This document shows, piece after piece, positions 9,225 to 18,144 of a stretch of 64,000 bases of DNA (positions are counted from its first letter, which is position 1; each line of letters starts with the position of its first letter). The notes beneath the pieces were generated by a model. That model saw nothing but the letters and a program-made list of their open reading frames with translations, ran no database searches and was not told the origin of the DNA. The DNA is taken from contig NZ_JBEEAC010000033.1 of the NCBI RefSeq assembly GCF_040120695.1, forward strand, positions 1-64,000, read 5' to 3'. The DNA is from Plantactinospora sp040120695 (GTDB taxonomy: Bacteria; Actinomycetota; Actinomycetes; Mycobacteriales; Micromonosporaceae). The translations under genes were made by a program, and so were the position numbers.

Positions 9225-11258
9225 TTGCCTCCACGTTCCATTTCCCGGCCGTTGGCGTTCGCCTCGGCCATTGCGCTCGCCGCGACCACCGTCGTCGCCG
9301 GTGCCCCGGCCGCGCAGGCCAGCCACCCCGGCGATCCCGGCGCTCCGAGCACGCTGACCAGCAGCAACGGCACCAACACCATCAGCTTCAGCGGCGGATC
9401 CACCCTGCGGCTCACCCCGTTTGAGGAGGATTCGTCGTACATCACCACCATGCACGGCGCCGCCTGGGCACCCGACGGTAGCCGGGCGATCTTTGCCACC
9501 GAGGCCGGCGACGTCCTGACGATCCGGCGCGACGACGGCAGCAACTACTGGTGGGTCTCGCCCTACCGGGAGGCGACCGAACCCGCCCCGGTGCTGCGGC
9601 GCAGCCCGGTCTACCGGAGCGAGGGCATTGGCGTGCTCTGGTCGGCCAAGGAGCCGGGCTCTCCATGGCGGATCGAGGTGCAGGTCGCCTCAGGCGGCTT
9701 CCTGCCGTTCCCGGTCACCCCGGACGACGGGCGGCACTACCTAAACCCGGACTCCGGGCCCGGTCCGCTCTTCGTCTACCAGTCCCAGGGTGGCTCGGCG
9801 GACGCGCCGTCCGGGCCCTCACAGGTCGGCGTATTCGACGGCAGCGGCTACCACACGATCCTGGACGATGCCAGCAACCCGTCCATCTCGCCGAACGGCA
9901 AGCGGGTGGCGTTCGTACGCGGCGGTCAGATCTACGCCGCCAACATCGACGGCAGCAACGTCGTCGCGGTCACGTCGAACGCGGTCAGCCACGATCACCC
10001 GACATGGTCGCCCGATGGCAACACCATCGCGTTCACCAACGGCAGCGGCGTGGCGACCGCGCCTGCCGACGGCAGCCGGGCGGCGAACCCGACGCCGGTA
10101 CCCGGGCTGTCCGGCGTGCCGTCGTACCAGCCGCGCCGGACGGACACCGTGGCCCGGCTCTCCGGAGCGAACCGGTTCGGCACCGCGAACGCCGTCTCCC
10201 AGGCGCACTGGGCGACCGCGTCCAACCCGGACGACCCGCGCCAGTTCGCGGAGGCGGTCGTGCTCTCCCGGTCGGACCTCTTCGCCGACGCGCTCGGCGG
10301 TGCGGCGCTGGCCGCCGCGAAGCAGGGTCCGCTGCTGATGACCCCGTCGGCGGGGTTGAACGCGGCTGTCGAGGGTGAGATCCGACGGATCCTGCCCACC
10401 GGCAAGACCGTCTACCTGCTCGGTAGCTCGGGCGCGATCTCGACGAGGGTGGAAAGCCAGGTCAAGGCGCTGGGCTACCAGGTCAAGCGGCTCGACGGTG
10501 AGAACCGGTACAGCACCTCGGTTGCCATCGCCAAGGAGATCAACCCGAACCCGACGTACGTGCTCGCCGCCACCGGCGTCAACTTCCCGGACGCGCTCTC
10601 GGCGGGTGCGGCGGCCGGCTCGTTCAACGTTCCCGGTACCGGCCAGTCCGCGGTGGTCGTCCTGACCGCCGGCAACAACCTGCCGGTCCCGACCAGGAAC
10701 TACCTCAACGAGGTCCGGTCGACGTCGGCGATCGTGGGTATCGGCGTCCAGGGGGCCACGGCGACCGCGGCGTACAACCCGATCAAGATCTACGGGCCTG
10801 ACCGCTACGAGACGTCCCTCCGCGTCGCTTGGGCGTTCTTCGGCGGCACCGACCATGCCGGCATGGCGACCGGGCTGGACTGGCCGGACGCGCTCGCCGG
10901 TGGTGCCCTGATGGCGACGATCAACGCTCCGTTGCTGCTCACCCGGGGCAACCAGTCCACGCTCTCCTTCCAGCCCGAGCTCTTCTTCGACGAGCACAGC
11001 GGGTCTCTGGACACCGCACTGATCCTCGGGGGAACGGGCGTCGTCTCGACGGGGCAGCAGGCACCGACCGGACGATGGATCAGCGGTCCGGGTGGCTACA
11101 CCGTGGTGCAGAACCCGACCAACATCGGGATCGTCGGCCTCGACCGGGGCACGGCAGGCCTTCGGGCGGCGACGGCGGTGGACCCCAGCCGGGTCCGTAC
11201 CCCTGAGCAGCTGCAGGCGGCCGTGGACGGGCTGGAGGACCGGCTCGCCCAGCGGTAA
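9225..11258 (+). CDS. Secreted cell-wall-binding repeat 2 (CWB2) protein with TolB-like propeller region
   Basis: 677-aa exported protein starting at TTG 9225, chosen because GAGGAG lies five bases upstream and a typical signal peptide follows (about 1-33, ending AAQAS). Residues about 60-300 hold short repeats such as AWAPDGSRAIFAT, NPSISPNGKRVAFV and HPTWSPDGNTIAFT, i.e. PD40/TolB-type beta-propeller blades. The C-terminal half (about 305-620) contains three CWB2 repeats opening with RLSGANRFGTA, RLDGENRYSTS and IYGPDRYETS, each with a downstream FPDALS-like motif (FADALGGAALA, FPDALSAGAAA, WPDALAGGALM). Three CWB2 repeats normally form a trimeric unit that anchors proteins to wall glycopolymers. 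The cargo role of the propeller is unknown. A bidirectional terminator follows. Confidence 0.9.
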   Translation: MPPRSISRPLAFASAIALAATTVVAGAPAAQASHPGDPGAPSTLTSSNGTNTISFSGGSTLRLTPFEEDSSYITTMHGAAWAPDGSRAIFATEAGDVLTIRRDDGSNYWWVSPYREATEPAPVLRRSPVYRSEGIGVLWSAKEPGSPWRIEVQVASGGFLPFPVTPDDGRHYLNPDSGPGPLFVYQSQGGSADAPSGPSQVGVFDGSGYHTILDDASNPSISPNGKRVAFVRGGQIYAANIDGSNVVAVTSNAVSHDHPTWSPDGNTIAFTNGSGVATAPADGSRAANPTPVPGLSGVPSYQPRRTDTVARLSGANRFGTANAVSQAHWATASNPDDPRQFAEAVVLSRSDLFADALGGAALAAAKQGPLLMTPSAGLNAAVEGEIRRILPTGKTVYLLGSSGAISTRVESQVKALGYQVKRLDGENRYSTSVAIAKEINPNPTYVLAATGVNFPDALSAGAAAGSFNVPGTGQSAVVVLTAGNNLPVPTRNYLNEVRSTSAIVGIGVQGATATAAYNPIKIYGPDRYETSLRVAWAFFGGTDHAGMATGLDWPDALAGGALMATINAPLLLTRGNQSTLSFQPELFFDEHSGSLDTALILGGTGVVSTGQQAPTGRWISGPGGYTVVQNPTNIGIVGLDRGTAGLRAATAVDPSRVRTPEQLQAAVDGLEDRLAQR

Positions 11259-11275
11259 ACACGCACGGCAATGCC

Positions 11276-11305
11276 AGAGGGGCCGGTCGACCGACCGGCC
11301 CCTCT
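11276..11305. terminator. Bidirectional terminator between convergent CWB2 and murD genes
   Basis: Perfect 14-bp arms (11276-11289, 11292-11305) with a two-base loop, lying exactly between two convergent stop codons; each strand ends with a short pyrimidine run. Confidence 0.75.
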
Positions 11306-11321
11306 GCATGTCCGGGGGGAT

Positions 11322-12701
11322 CTACCCGGCGGTGTCCTGGATCGCCTGCCGGAAGACCCGGGAGCGGTGTGCGTAGTTGTCGAAGCGTCCGTAGCTGGGG
11401 GCTGCCGGGGAGAGCAGCACCACCCCGCCGGCCGGGGTGCGCTGGCGGCCGAGCCGGACCGCCTCGGGCAGGTCCTGGGCGGCCAGCGTGGTGATGGTGC
11501 CGAGGTCCTTGACCACGTCCAGGATCCGGGGGCCGCTGTCCGGGATGCCGATCAGGGTGGCGACGATCTGCTCTCCGGCGAGGAAGTCGCGCAGCGGGGT
11601 GTAGTCCACGCCCCGGTCCTCACCGCCGACGATCACAGTCAGCGGGCGACCGGCGTACGCCTCGATGGCGTGGATCGCCGACTGCGGAATGGTCGAGAGC
11701 GAGTCGTCGACGAAGGTGATCCCGGAGGGGTCCTCGATCGGGGTGAGCCGGTGCTCCAGAGTCGGCAGACTCGCGAGCGCGGCGGCGAGCCGGTCCCGTT
11801 CGGCGAGACAGTCGACGCCGACCGCCCGCAGCGCGGTCAACGCCACGCAGAGGTTCCCCTCGTTGTGCCGGCCGACCAGCGGCAGCGCGGAACGCGGAAA
11901 GAGCCGATCGTCACCGAGGCGTACCCAGCGGGTGCCGTCGGGTTCGGCGGTCACCTGAAAGGTGGGCTCGCCCGCGGGGGTGGTCGCCGAGCCGGCGGGA
12001 AGCAGTGGCAGGCCGGGCCGGGCCGCGAGTTCGGCGCTTAGCCGGTCGTCGTGGGCGTTGAACGCCACCCACCGGGGCCGGTGGGCGACGAGGTTCAGTT
12101 TGTGCCGGTAGTACTCGGCCTCGCCACCGGCCCAGTCCAGGTGTTCCGGTGCGAGTGAGGTGAGCACCGCGACCTCGGGCGAGTCGGTCAGGTCGGCGCA
12201 CTGGTACATCGAGAGTTCCAGGACGTAGCGCGGCGCGGGCGGCAGGTCGAGCACTGGTACGCCGATGTTGCCGCCCATCACGTTGGGGCGGTCGACGGCG
12301 GTGAGCAGGTGACTGATCAGGTTGGTGGTGGTGCTCTTGCCCTTGCTGCCGGTGACCCCGATCGTGCTGGCCGCGTGCTCGGCCATCCACAGCGCCGTAC
12401 CACTGGTGATCGGGATGCCGCGCTCGCGCAGGCGCACCACCCAGGGGTGGGTCTCGCCGATCACCGGGGAGCGGACGACGACGTCCGATCCGAGCAGTAC
12501 GTCCAGGGCCGCGGGGCCGGTGTGCAGCGGGGCGAGTTCGGCGAGCCGGCCCGTCCAGGGCTTGGCGGCGTACGTCTCCCGATCCATCACCGCGACCAGG
12601 CTGGCCGGCCCGACCGGGGCGATCGCGTTGATCGCCGCGGCGCCCTCCCGGCCGGTGCCCCAGACCGCGACCCGACGCCCGCGCAGATCCGCCAGCTGCA
12701 C
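11322..12701 (-). CDS. murD: UDP-N-acetylmuramoyl-L-alanine--glutamate ligase (MurD family)
   Basis: 459-aa cytoplasmic Mur ligase. Start chosen at GTG 12701, after a GGAGGG 10 bases upstream and directly before LADLRGRRVAVWGTGREG, the N-terminal UDP-binding Rossmann motif; the open frame continues upstream but without family resemblance. The ATP-binding loop GVTGSKGKSTTTNL lies at about residue 113 and the central-domain EHLDWAGGEAEYYRHK segment fits MurD. It adds glutamate to UDP-MurNAc-L-Ala. No other division or wall (dcw) genes adjoin it, whereas the usual murD sits inside that cluster, so this may be a second, MurD2-type ligase (L-glutamate adding, used with the epimerase MurL). That assignment is inference; specificity cannot be read here. 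Confidence 0.88.
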   Translation of the reverse strand: MQLADLRGRRVAVWGTGREGAAAINAIAPVGPASLVAVMDRETYAAKPWTGRLAELAPLHTGPAALDVLLGSDVVVRSPVIGETHPWVVRLRERGIPITSGTALWMAEHAASTIGVTGSKGKSTTTNLISHLLTAVDRPNVMGGNIGVPVLDLPPAPRYVLELSMYQCADLTDSPEVAVLTSLAPEHLDWAGGEAEYYRHKLNLVAHRPRWVAFNAHDDRLSAELAARPGLPLLPAGSATTPAGEPTFQVTAEPDGTRWVRLGDDRLFPRSALPLVGRHNEGNLCVALTALRAVGVDCLAERDRLAAALASLPTLEHRLTPIEDPSGITFVDDSLSTIPQSAIHAIEAYAGRPLTVIVGGEDRGVDYTPLRDFLAGEQIVATLIGIPDSGPRILDVVKDLGTITTLAAQDLPEAVRLGRQRTPAGGVVLLSPAAPSYGRFDNYAHRSRVFRQAIQDTAG

Positions 12702-12768
12702 CTGCAAACTCCCTCCGGTACGCGCCCAAACTCTAGTCCCGGCGCCCGGTGCTCCGGGCGGGGACGCC

Positions 12769-12812
12769 GACCCGGGCGGTGGCCGACCCGGGCGGTGGCC
12801 GACCCGGGCGTC
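12769..12812. repeat. Short 16-bp tandem repeat between murD and tetR
   Basis: A unit of the form CGACCCGGGCGGTGGC is repeated about two and a half times in the divergent intergenic region. It has no obvious protein or RNA role. Confidence 0.6.
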
Positions 12813-12864
12813 GGTCGCCGGAAGTGTGAGCTTCGCCGCCGGGCGAGCGAGTCGGGAAAATCGC

Positions 12865-12891
12865 TTGTGAGTGAGTGACTCACTCATTAAT
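12865..12891 (+). promoter_or_regulatory. TetR operator within the tetR-ABC operon promoter
   Basis: TGAGTGAGTGACTCACTCA (12868-12886) is a 19-bp palindrome with perfect 9-bp arms around one central base. It lies between TTGTGA (12865-12870) and ATTAAT (12886-12891), plausible -35 and -10 elements, the latter eight bases before the tetR start, implying an almost leaderless message. Binding would occlude the promoter, the standard autoregulation mode for TetR proteins. Confidence 0.7.
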
Positions 12892-12899
12892 GTTGCGCC

Positions 12900-13568
12900 G
12901 TGCACTCGGAGACTCCCTCGGGCCGGGCCCGGCCGCTTCCGCCCGAGGAGCGGCGGGCCGCACTGATCACGGCCACCCTGGCCCTGATCAGCGAGCACGG
13001 GGTCAAGGTCACCACCCGGCAGATCGCCGAGGCGGCCGGGGTGGCCGAGGGCACCATCTTCCGGGTCTTCCCGCACAAGGACGGGTTGGTTCGGGTGGCC
13101 GTCGAGACCGCCCTCGACCCGGCCCCGTTGCTGGAGGAGCTGGCGGCACTCGACCTGGATACTCCGCTGCCGCAGCGGCTCACCCAGCTGGCCGCGATCC
13201 TCCAGCGTCGGCTCACCAGCATCTTCAACCTGCTGCACTCCGTCGGCATGCACGGGCCGCCGGAGCCCGAGGCGTCCGGTCGGCGCGGTGCCGCCGGGGT
13301 CCGTTCGCCGAACGAGGAGATCCACCAGGCCGTCATCCGGGTGCTGGAGCCGGACGCCGACCGTTTCCGCTATCCGCTGCCCGAGGTGGCCCGACTGCTG
13401 CGACTGCTGACCTTCGCCGGCTCGCACCCCCGGATCTCCGACAACGAACCACTCAGACCCGAGATGATCGCCGCCGTACTGCTCGACGGGATGCGGCAGC
13501 CCGAGTCCGCCACGCCCGAGTCCGGCTCGGGACGCTGTGCAGAACACAACAGACCGGACCGGCCATGA
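12900..13568 (+). CDS. TetR/AcrR-family transcriptional repressor
   Basis: 222-aa DNA-binding repressor. The N-terminal helix-turn-helix is clear at about residues 20-62 (ALITATLALISEHG, TTRQIAEAAGVAEGTIF, FPHKDGL). The C-terminal ligand-binding region is typical in length and not assignable to a ligand. The GTG start has no clear Shine-Dalgarno site; a -10-like ATTAAT ends eight bases upstream, so translation is probably leaderless. It heads an operon with the two ABC exporter half-transporters, its stop overlapping a possible ATG of the first by four bases. By context it should repress the exporter until a toxic substrate binds, acting through the 19-bp palindrome just upstream. Confidence 0.92.
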   Translation: MHSETPSGRARPLPPEERRAALITATLALISEHGVKVTTRQIAEAAGVAEGTIFRVFPHKDGLVRVAVETALDPAPLLEELAALDLDTPLPQRLTQLAAILQRRLTSIFNLLHSVGMHGPPEPEASGRRGAAGVRSPNEEIHQAVIRVLEPDADRFRYPLPEVARLLRLLTFAGSHPRISDNEPLRPEMIAAVLLDGMRQPESATPESGSGRCAEHNRPDRP

Positions 13569-13603
13569 CCGGTCACCGCGTCCTCGATTCCGGGGGGTCG
13601 TCG

Positions 13604-15337
13604 ATGCTGAACCGACTACTGCGTACCTATCTGCGGCCGTACGGCCGACCGCTCACCGCCGTGGTGCTGCTGCAACTCGTCGGCACCATGGCCTCGCTCT
13701 ACCTGCCCAGCCTCAACGCCGACATCATCGACAAGGGCATCGCCCGGGGGGACACCGGCTACATCGTCCGCATCGGCGGCTGGATGCTGCTGGTCACCCT
13801 GGCCCAGATCGCCTGCTCGATCGCCGCGGTCTACTTCGGGGCCCGGACGGCGATGAGCTTCGGTCGGGACGTACGCGGGGCGATCTTCCACCGGGTGATG
13901 GGCTTCTCCGCCCGGGAGGTCGGCCAGTTCGGTGCACCGTCGTTGATCACCCGCAACACCAACGACGTGCAACAGGTGCAGATGCTCGTCGTGGTGACCT
14001 GCACGATGCTGGTCGCCGCGCCGATCACGCTGCTCGGTGGTGTGATCATGGCGCTGCGCGAGGACGTCGGCCTTTCCTGGCTGATGCTGGTCTGCGTACC
14101 GGTGCTGGTGTTGGCGATCGGCTTGGTGATCCGCCGGATGGTGCCGCAGTTCCGGCTGATGCAGACCCGGATCGACACCGTCAACCGGGTACTGCGGGAG
14201 CAGATCACCGGCATCCGGGTGGTGCGGGCGTTCGTCCGGGAGCCGTACGAGACCCGGCGGTTCGAGGCGGCGAACGAAGACCTGACCGACACCGCGCTGC
14301 GGGTCGGCCGGCTGATGGCACTGATCTTCCCGACCGTGATGTTGGTGCTCAACCTGTCGAGCGTGGCGGTGCTGTGGTTCGGCGCGCACCGGATCGACTC
14401 GGGTCAGATCCAGATCGGGGCGCTGACCGCCTTCCTGACCTACCTGATGTTCATCCTGATGTCCGTCATGATGGCGACCTTCATGTTGATGATGGTGCCC
14501 AGGGCGGCGGTCTGCGCCGAACGGATCATGGAGGTGCTGCGTACCGGCTCGTCGGTCGTCGCGCCTGCGGAGCCGGTACGCGAGGTCCGGCTCCGGGGCG
14601 AGCTGGAGCTGCGGAACGTGCAGTTCCAGTACCCGGGGGCGGCGGCACCGGTGCTCCGGGACATCTCGTTCCGGGCCAGGGCCGGCCAGACGACGGCGAT
14701 CATCGGTAGCACCGGTGCGGGCAAGACGACGCTGCTCGGGCTGGTACCCCGGCTCTTCGACGTCACCGACGGCGCGGTACTGGTCGACGGGGTCGACGTC
14801 CGCGAACTCGACGCCGACCTGCTCTGGGACCGGATCGGCCTGGTGCCGCAGCGGCCGTACCTCTTCTCCGGCACCGTCGCCAGCAACCTGCGTTACGGCA
14901 AACCGGACGCGACCGACGACGAACTCTGGACCAGCCTGGAGATCGCCCAGGCCCGCGACTTCGTCGAGGCGCTGCCGGAAGGGCTGGACGCTCCGGTGGC
15001 CCAGGGCGGGACGAACCTCTCCGGCGGGCAGCGGCAACGGCTGGCGATCGCCCGAGCCCTGGTACGCCGCCCGGAGATCTACCTCTTCGACGACTCGTTC
15101 TCCGCCCTCGACCTCGGTACCGACGCCCGGCTGCGGGCCGCGCTCAGACCGGTCACCGCCGAGGCCGCGGTGGTGATCGTGGCGCAGCGGGTCTCCACCA
15201 TCCTGGACGCCGACCAGATCATCGTGCTGGAGGGCGGGGCGGTGGTCGGCGCGGGCCGGCACACCGAGCTGCTGGAGAGCTGCCCGACCTACGCCGAGAT
15301 CGTCGAGTCCCAGCTAACCGTCGAGGTGACCGCATGA
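13604..15337 (+). CDS. ABC exporter half-transporter, degenerate-site partner (heterodimer subunit 1)
   Basis: 577-aa fused permease-ATPase (type IV ABC exporter). Six transmembrane helices occupy about 15-310; the ATPase has Walker A GSTGAGKTT (about 368), signature LSGGQ (about 472) and Walker B YLFDDS (about 493). The residue after the Walker B aspartate is Asp, not the catalytic Glu, which is the hallmark of the degenerate-site subunit of heterodimeric exporters such as TM287 and BmrC. Start: ATG 13604 gives the family's MLNRLLRTYLRPYGRPL opening; ATG 13565, overlapping the tetR stop as ATGA, is the alternative. It overlaps the next gene by ATGA. Substrate unknown; multidrug export is inferred from the TetR pairing. 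Confidence 0.92.
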   Translation: MLNRLLRTYLRPYGRPLTAVVLLQLVGTMASLYLPSLNADIIDKGIARGDTGYIVRIGGWMLLVTLAQIACSIAAVYFGARTAMSFGRDVRGAIFHRVMGFSAREVGQFGAPSLITRNTNDVQQVQMLVVVTCTMLVAAPITLLGGVIMALREDVGLSWLMLVCVPVLVLAIGLVIRRMVPQFRLMQTRIDTVNRVLREQITGIRVVRAFVREPYETRRFEAANEDLTDTALRVGRLMALIFPTVMLVLNLSSVAVLWFGAHRIDSGQIQIGALTAFLTYLMFILMSVMMATFMLMMVPRAAVCAERIMEVLRTGSSVVAPAEPVREVRLRGELELRNVQFQYPGAAAPVLRDISFRARAGQTTAIIGSTGAGKTTLLGLVPRLFDVTDGAVLVDGVDVRELDADLLWDRIGLVPQRPYLFSGTVASNLRYGKPDATDDELWTSLEIAQARDFVEALPEGLDAPVAQGGTNLSGGQRQRLAIARALVRRPEIYLFDDSFSALDLGTDARLRAALRPVTAEAAVVIVAQRVSTILDADQIIVLEGGAVVGAGRHTELLESCPTYAEIVESQLTVEVTA

Positions 15338-15480
15338 CCAGCGGAGACAACGGCATGGCCGGCGGAGACAACGGCATGGCCAGCGGGACGAACGGCATGA
15401 CCAGCGGGACGAACGGCGTTGCCAGCGGAGACAACGGCGCGGCCGGCGGGCAGACCGTCGTGGCCAGTGGGAAGAACGGA
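15334..15480 (+). repeat. Seven 21-bp repeats encoding an MxSGxNG heptapeptide at an exporter N-terminus
   Basis: Seven 21-base units encode MTSGDNG, MAGGDNG, MASGTNG, MTSGTNG, VASGDNG, AAGGQTV and VASGKNG. The first four each begin with ATG, giving in-frame potential starts at 15334, 15355, 15376 and 15397. Confidence 0.85.
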
Positions 15481-17505
15481 AAGTCGGCCCGGGCGACACC
15501 GGCCCGGCTGCCGGGCGGCGGCGCTCCCCGGGGCGGTCCGGCGTGGGCCACCGCCGGGATGCCGGCCGAGAAGTCGATGAACTTCGGCCCGTCGGCCCGG
15601 CGGCTACTGGGCCTGCTCCGGCCGCACCGACTGTCACTGACCGTGGTGATCCTGCTGGCGGTCGTCAGTGTCGGGCTGTCGGTGGCCGGGCCGAAGATCC
15701 TCGGGTACGCCACCGACGTGATCTTCTCCGGGCTGCTCGGCCGGCAGCTACCGGCCGGCATCACCGCCGAGCAGGCCGCCGAGGGTGCCCGGGCGGCCGG
15801 CAACGACGGCTTCGCCGAGCTGTTGCTGAAGATGGAGGTCATCCCCGGCGTCGGCATCGACTTCGAGCGGCTCGCCCGGATCCTGCTGCTCGCGGTCCTG
15901 CTCTTCCTCGCCGCCAGCCTGTTCGGCTGGCTCCAGGGCTACATCCTGAACGGCGCCGTGCAGAGCACCATCCGGCAGCTGCGCTCGGACGTGGAGGCCA
16001 AGCTCAACCGGCTGCCGCTGCCTTACTTCGACGGCCAGCCCCGGGGCGAGTTGCTCAGCCGGGTCACCAACGACATCGACAACATCTCGCAGACCCTGCA
16101 ACAGACCCTCAGCCAGCTGCTCACCTCGCTGCTCACCGTGGTCGGCGTACTGGGGGTGATGTTCTGGATCTCGCCGCTGCTGGCCGTGGTCGCGCTGATC
16201 GCGGTACCGGTCTCGGTGGTGGTGACCAAGCAGATCGCGAAGCGGTCGCAGAAGCAGTTCATCGCGCAGTGGACGCACACCGGCGCGCTGAACGGTCAGA
16301 TCGAGGAGGCGTTCACCGGGCACGAACTGGTGAAGGTCTTCGGCCGGCAGCGCGAGGTGGAGGCGGCCTTCGGCGCGAAGAACGAGGAGCTGTTCAGGGC
16401 GAGCTTCGCCGCCCAGTTCGTCTCCGGCATCATCATGCCGTCGATGATGTTCATCGGAAACCTGAGCTACGTGCTGATCGCGGTGATCGGCGGGCTGCGG
16501 GTCGCGTCCGGGGCGATGACCCTCGGCGACGTGCAGGCGTTCATCCAGTACTCCCGGCAGTTCACCCAGCCGCTGACCCAGGTCGCCTCGATGGCGAACC
16601 TGCTCCAGTCCGGGGTCGCTTCGGCGGAGCGGGTCTTCGACGTACTCGACGCGGAGGAGCAGACCCCGGATCCGGCCGTGCCGGCCCGGCTCACGGCGCG
16701 GCACGGCCGGGTCGAGTTCGAACACGTCTCGTTCCGGTACGAGCCGGAGAAGCCGCTGATCGACGACCTGTCACTGGTCGCCGAGCCGGGGCACACGGTG
16801 GCGATCGTCGGCCCGACCGGGGCCGGCAAGACCACCCTGGTCAACCTGGTGATGCGCTTCTACGAGTTGGACGCCGGACGGATCACCCTGGACGGGGTCG
16901 ACCTGACCGAACTGCGTCGGGACACCCTGCGCAGCGAGATCGGCATGGTGCTCCAGGACACCTGGCTGTTCGGCGGGACGATCCGGGACAACATCGCGTA
17001 CGGCGACCCGGACGCGTCCGAGGAACAGATCCTCGCGGCGGCGAAGGCGACCTTCGTCGACCGGTTCGTCCGCAGCCTGCCGGACGGCTACGACACCGTC
17101 ATCGACGAGGAGGGCAACAACGTCAGCGCGGGCGAGAAGCAACTCATCACCATCGCCCGGGCGTTCCTGGCCAACCCGTCGCTGCTGATCCTGGACGAGG
17201 CGACGAGTTCGGTGGACACCCGCACCGAGGTGCTGCTCCAGCGGGCGATGGCCGCGCTGCGGGCGGACCGGACCAGTTTCGTGATCGCGCACCGGCTGTC
17301 GACCATCCGGGACGCCGACCTCATTCTGGTGATGGAGAGCGGCCGGATCGTCGAGCAGGGCACCCACGACGAACTGCTGGCCGCGCAGGGCGCGTACCAC
17401 CGGCTCTACCACGCGCAGTTCTCCCAGCCGGTGGCCGACATCGAGCCGGCGGTACTGGCCGGGCCGGGCGGCGTACCAGGCGGGACACCCCGACCGCGGG
17501 GGTGA
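15334..17505 (+). CDS. ABC exporter half-transporter, catalytic partner (heterodimer subunit 2)
   Basis: 723-aa permease-ATPase completing the exporter. After an unusual 90-residue Gly/Asn-rich N-terminus comes the membrane domain (about 95-400) and an ATPase with Walker A GPTGAGKTT (about 493), signature VSAGEKQ (about 599) and Walker B LLILDEATSSVD (about 618). It has the catalytic Glu but a non-canonical signature, exactly complementary to its partner: its Walker B and the partner's LSGGQ make the active site, and the other pair makes the degenerate one, as in TM287/288. Start ATG 15334 overlaps the upstream stop. Three further in-frame ATGs lie in the repeat region, so the true N-terminus is uncertain. 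Confidence 0.92.
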   Translation: MTSGDNGMAGGDNGMASGTNGMTSGTNGVASGDNGAAGGQTVVASGKNGKSARATPARLPGGGAPRGGPAWATAGMPAEKSMNFGPSARRLLGLLRPHRLSLTVVILLAVVSVGLSVAGPKILGYATDVIFSGLLGRQLPAGITAEQAAEGARAAGNDGFAELLLKMEVIPGVGIDFERLARILLLAVLLFLAASLFGWLQGYILNGAVQSTIRQLRSDVEAKLNRLPLPYFDGQPRGELLSRVTNDIDNISQTLQQTLSQLLTSLLTVVGVLGVMFWISPLLAVVALIAVPVSVVVTKQIAKRSQKQFIAQWTHTGALNGQIEEAFTGHELVKVFGRQREVEAAFGAKNEELFRASFAAQFVSGIIMPSMMFIGNLSYVLIAVIGGLRVASGAMTLGDVQAFIQYSRQFTQPLTQVASMANLLQSGVASAERVFDVLDAEEQTPDPAVPARLTARHGRVEFEHVSFRYEPEKPLIDDLSLVAEPGHTVAIVGPTGAGKTTLVNLVMRFYELDAGRITLDGVDLTELRRDTLRSEIGMVLQDTWLFGGTIRDNIAYGDPDASEEQILAAAKATFVDRFVRSLPDGYDTVIDEEGNNVSAGEKQLITIARAFLANPSLLILDEATSSVDTRTEVLLQRAMAALRADRTSFVIAHRLSTIRDADLILVMESGRIVEQGTHDELLAAQGAYHRLYHAQFSQPVADIEPAVLAGPGGVPGGTPRPRG

Positions 17506-17573
17506 CGGGCGAAGGACGAGGTGGGTTGAGCCGGCCGGGGCATCGCCCCGGCCGGCGCCGGTAGGATGCGGGC

Positions 17574-18125
17574 ATGAGCTCAGAGGCTGTTGGCAGGTAC
17601 ATGCCTCCGGTCGTGACGCTCGACGACCTCACGGCGATGATGGCCGCCGACGAGCATCACCGGTACGAGATCAGCCCTGAGGGAGTTCTCTCCATCATGC
17701 CGCCGCCCGGGTATGCCCATGCGATCATCGCGACGCGGCTGATGGTGTGGCTTGCCAACGGCGGAATTCCGGCCGATCGGATCGCGCAGGCGGTCGGCTT
17801 GCGGATCCAGGGTCGGAGCGGCGTCGGTGGACGCATTCCCGACCTGGTTGTGTGGAGCAAGGCCCAGGCTGACGGTGTCTGGCTGCCGGTCGCCGACGTA
17901 CTCCTCGTGGTGGAGATTGTCTCGCCGGGCTCCGAGGGCGTGGACACGGTGACCAAACGCAACGAGTACGCGGTCGCCGGCATCCCGCAGTACTGGGTGG
18001 TCGACCAGGATCAGGCCCAGACCGTCACCATGCACCACCTGGACGGCGACCACTACGTAGTGCGGGCGAGCATGCCGTTGGCCTGGGTGCTCAACACCAG
18101 CCCGGCCGAACACGACCTCGGCTGA
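17574..18125 (+). CDS. Uma2-family (DUF820) restriction-endonuclease-fold protein
   Basis: 183-aa soluble protein of the Uma2 family, a PD-(D/E)XK nuclease-fold group widely multiplied in actinobacteria and cyanobacteria and of unproven role. Core motifs: RYEISPEGVLSIMPPPG near the N-terminus, RIPDLVV (about 88; metal-binding Asp), VVEIVSPGS (about 113; Glu), then TKRNEYAVAGIPQYWVVD (Lys and the terminal strand). All nuclease-like residues appear present. Start ATG 17574 has only a weak purine stretch upstream. It lies 60 bases from the ABC exporter but is probably independent, being the first gene of an accessory patch. A second, divergent Uma2 gene lies near 22.6 kb. Confidence 0.9.
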   Translation: MSSEAVGRYMPPVVTLDDLTAMMAADEHHRYEISPEGVLSIMPPPGYAHAIIATRLMVWLANGGIPADRIAQAVGLRIQGRSGVGGRIPDLVVWSKAQADGVWLPVADVLLVVEIVSPGSEGVDTVTKRNEYAVAGIPQYWVVDQDQAQTVTMHHLDGDHYVVRASMPLAWVLNTSPAEHDLG

Positions 18126-18144
18126 GACGAGGAGATGTGCCTGG

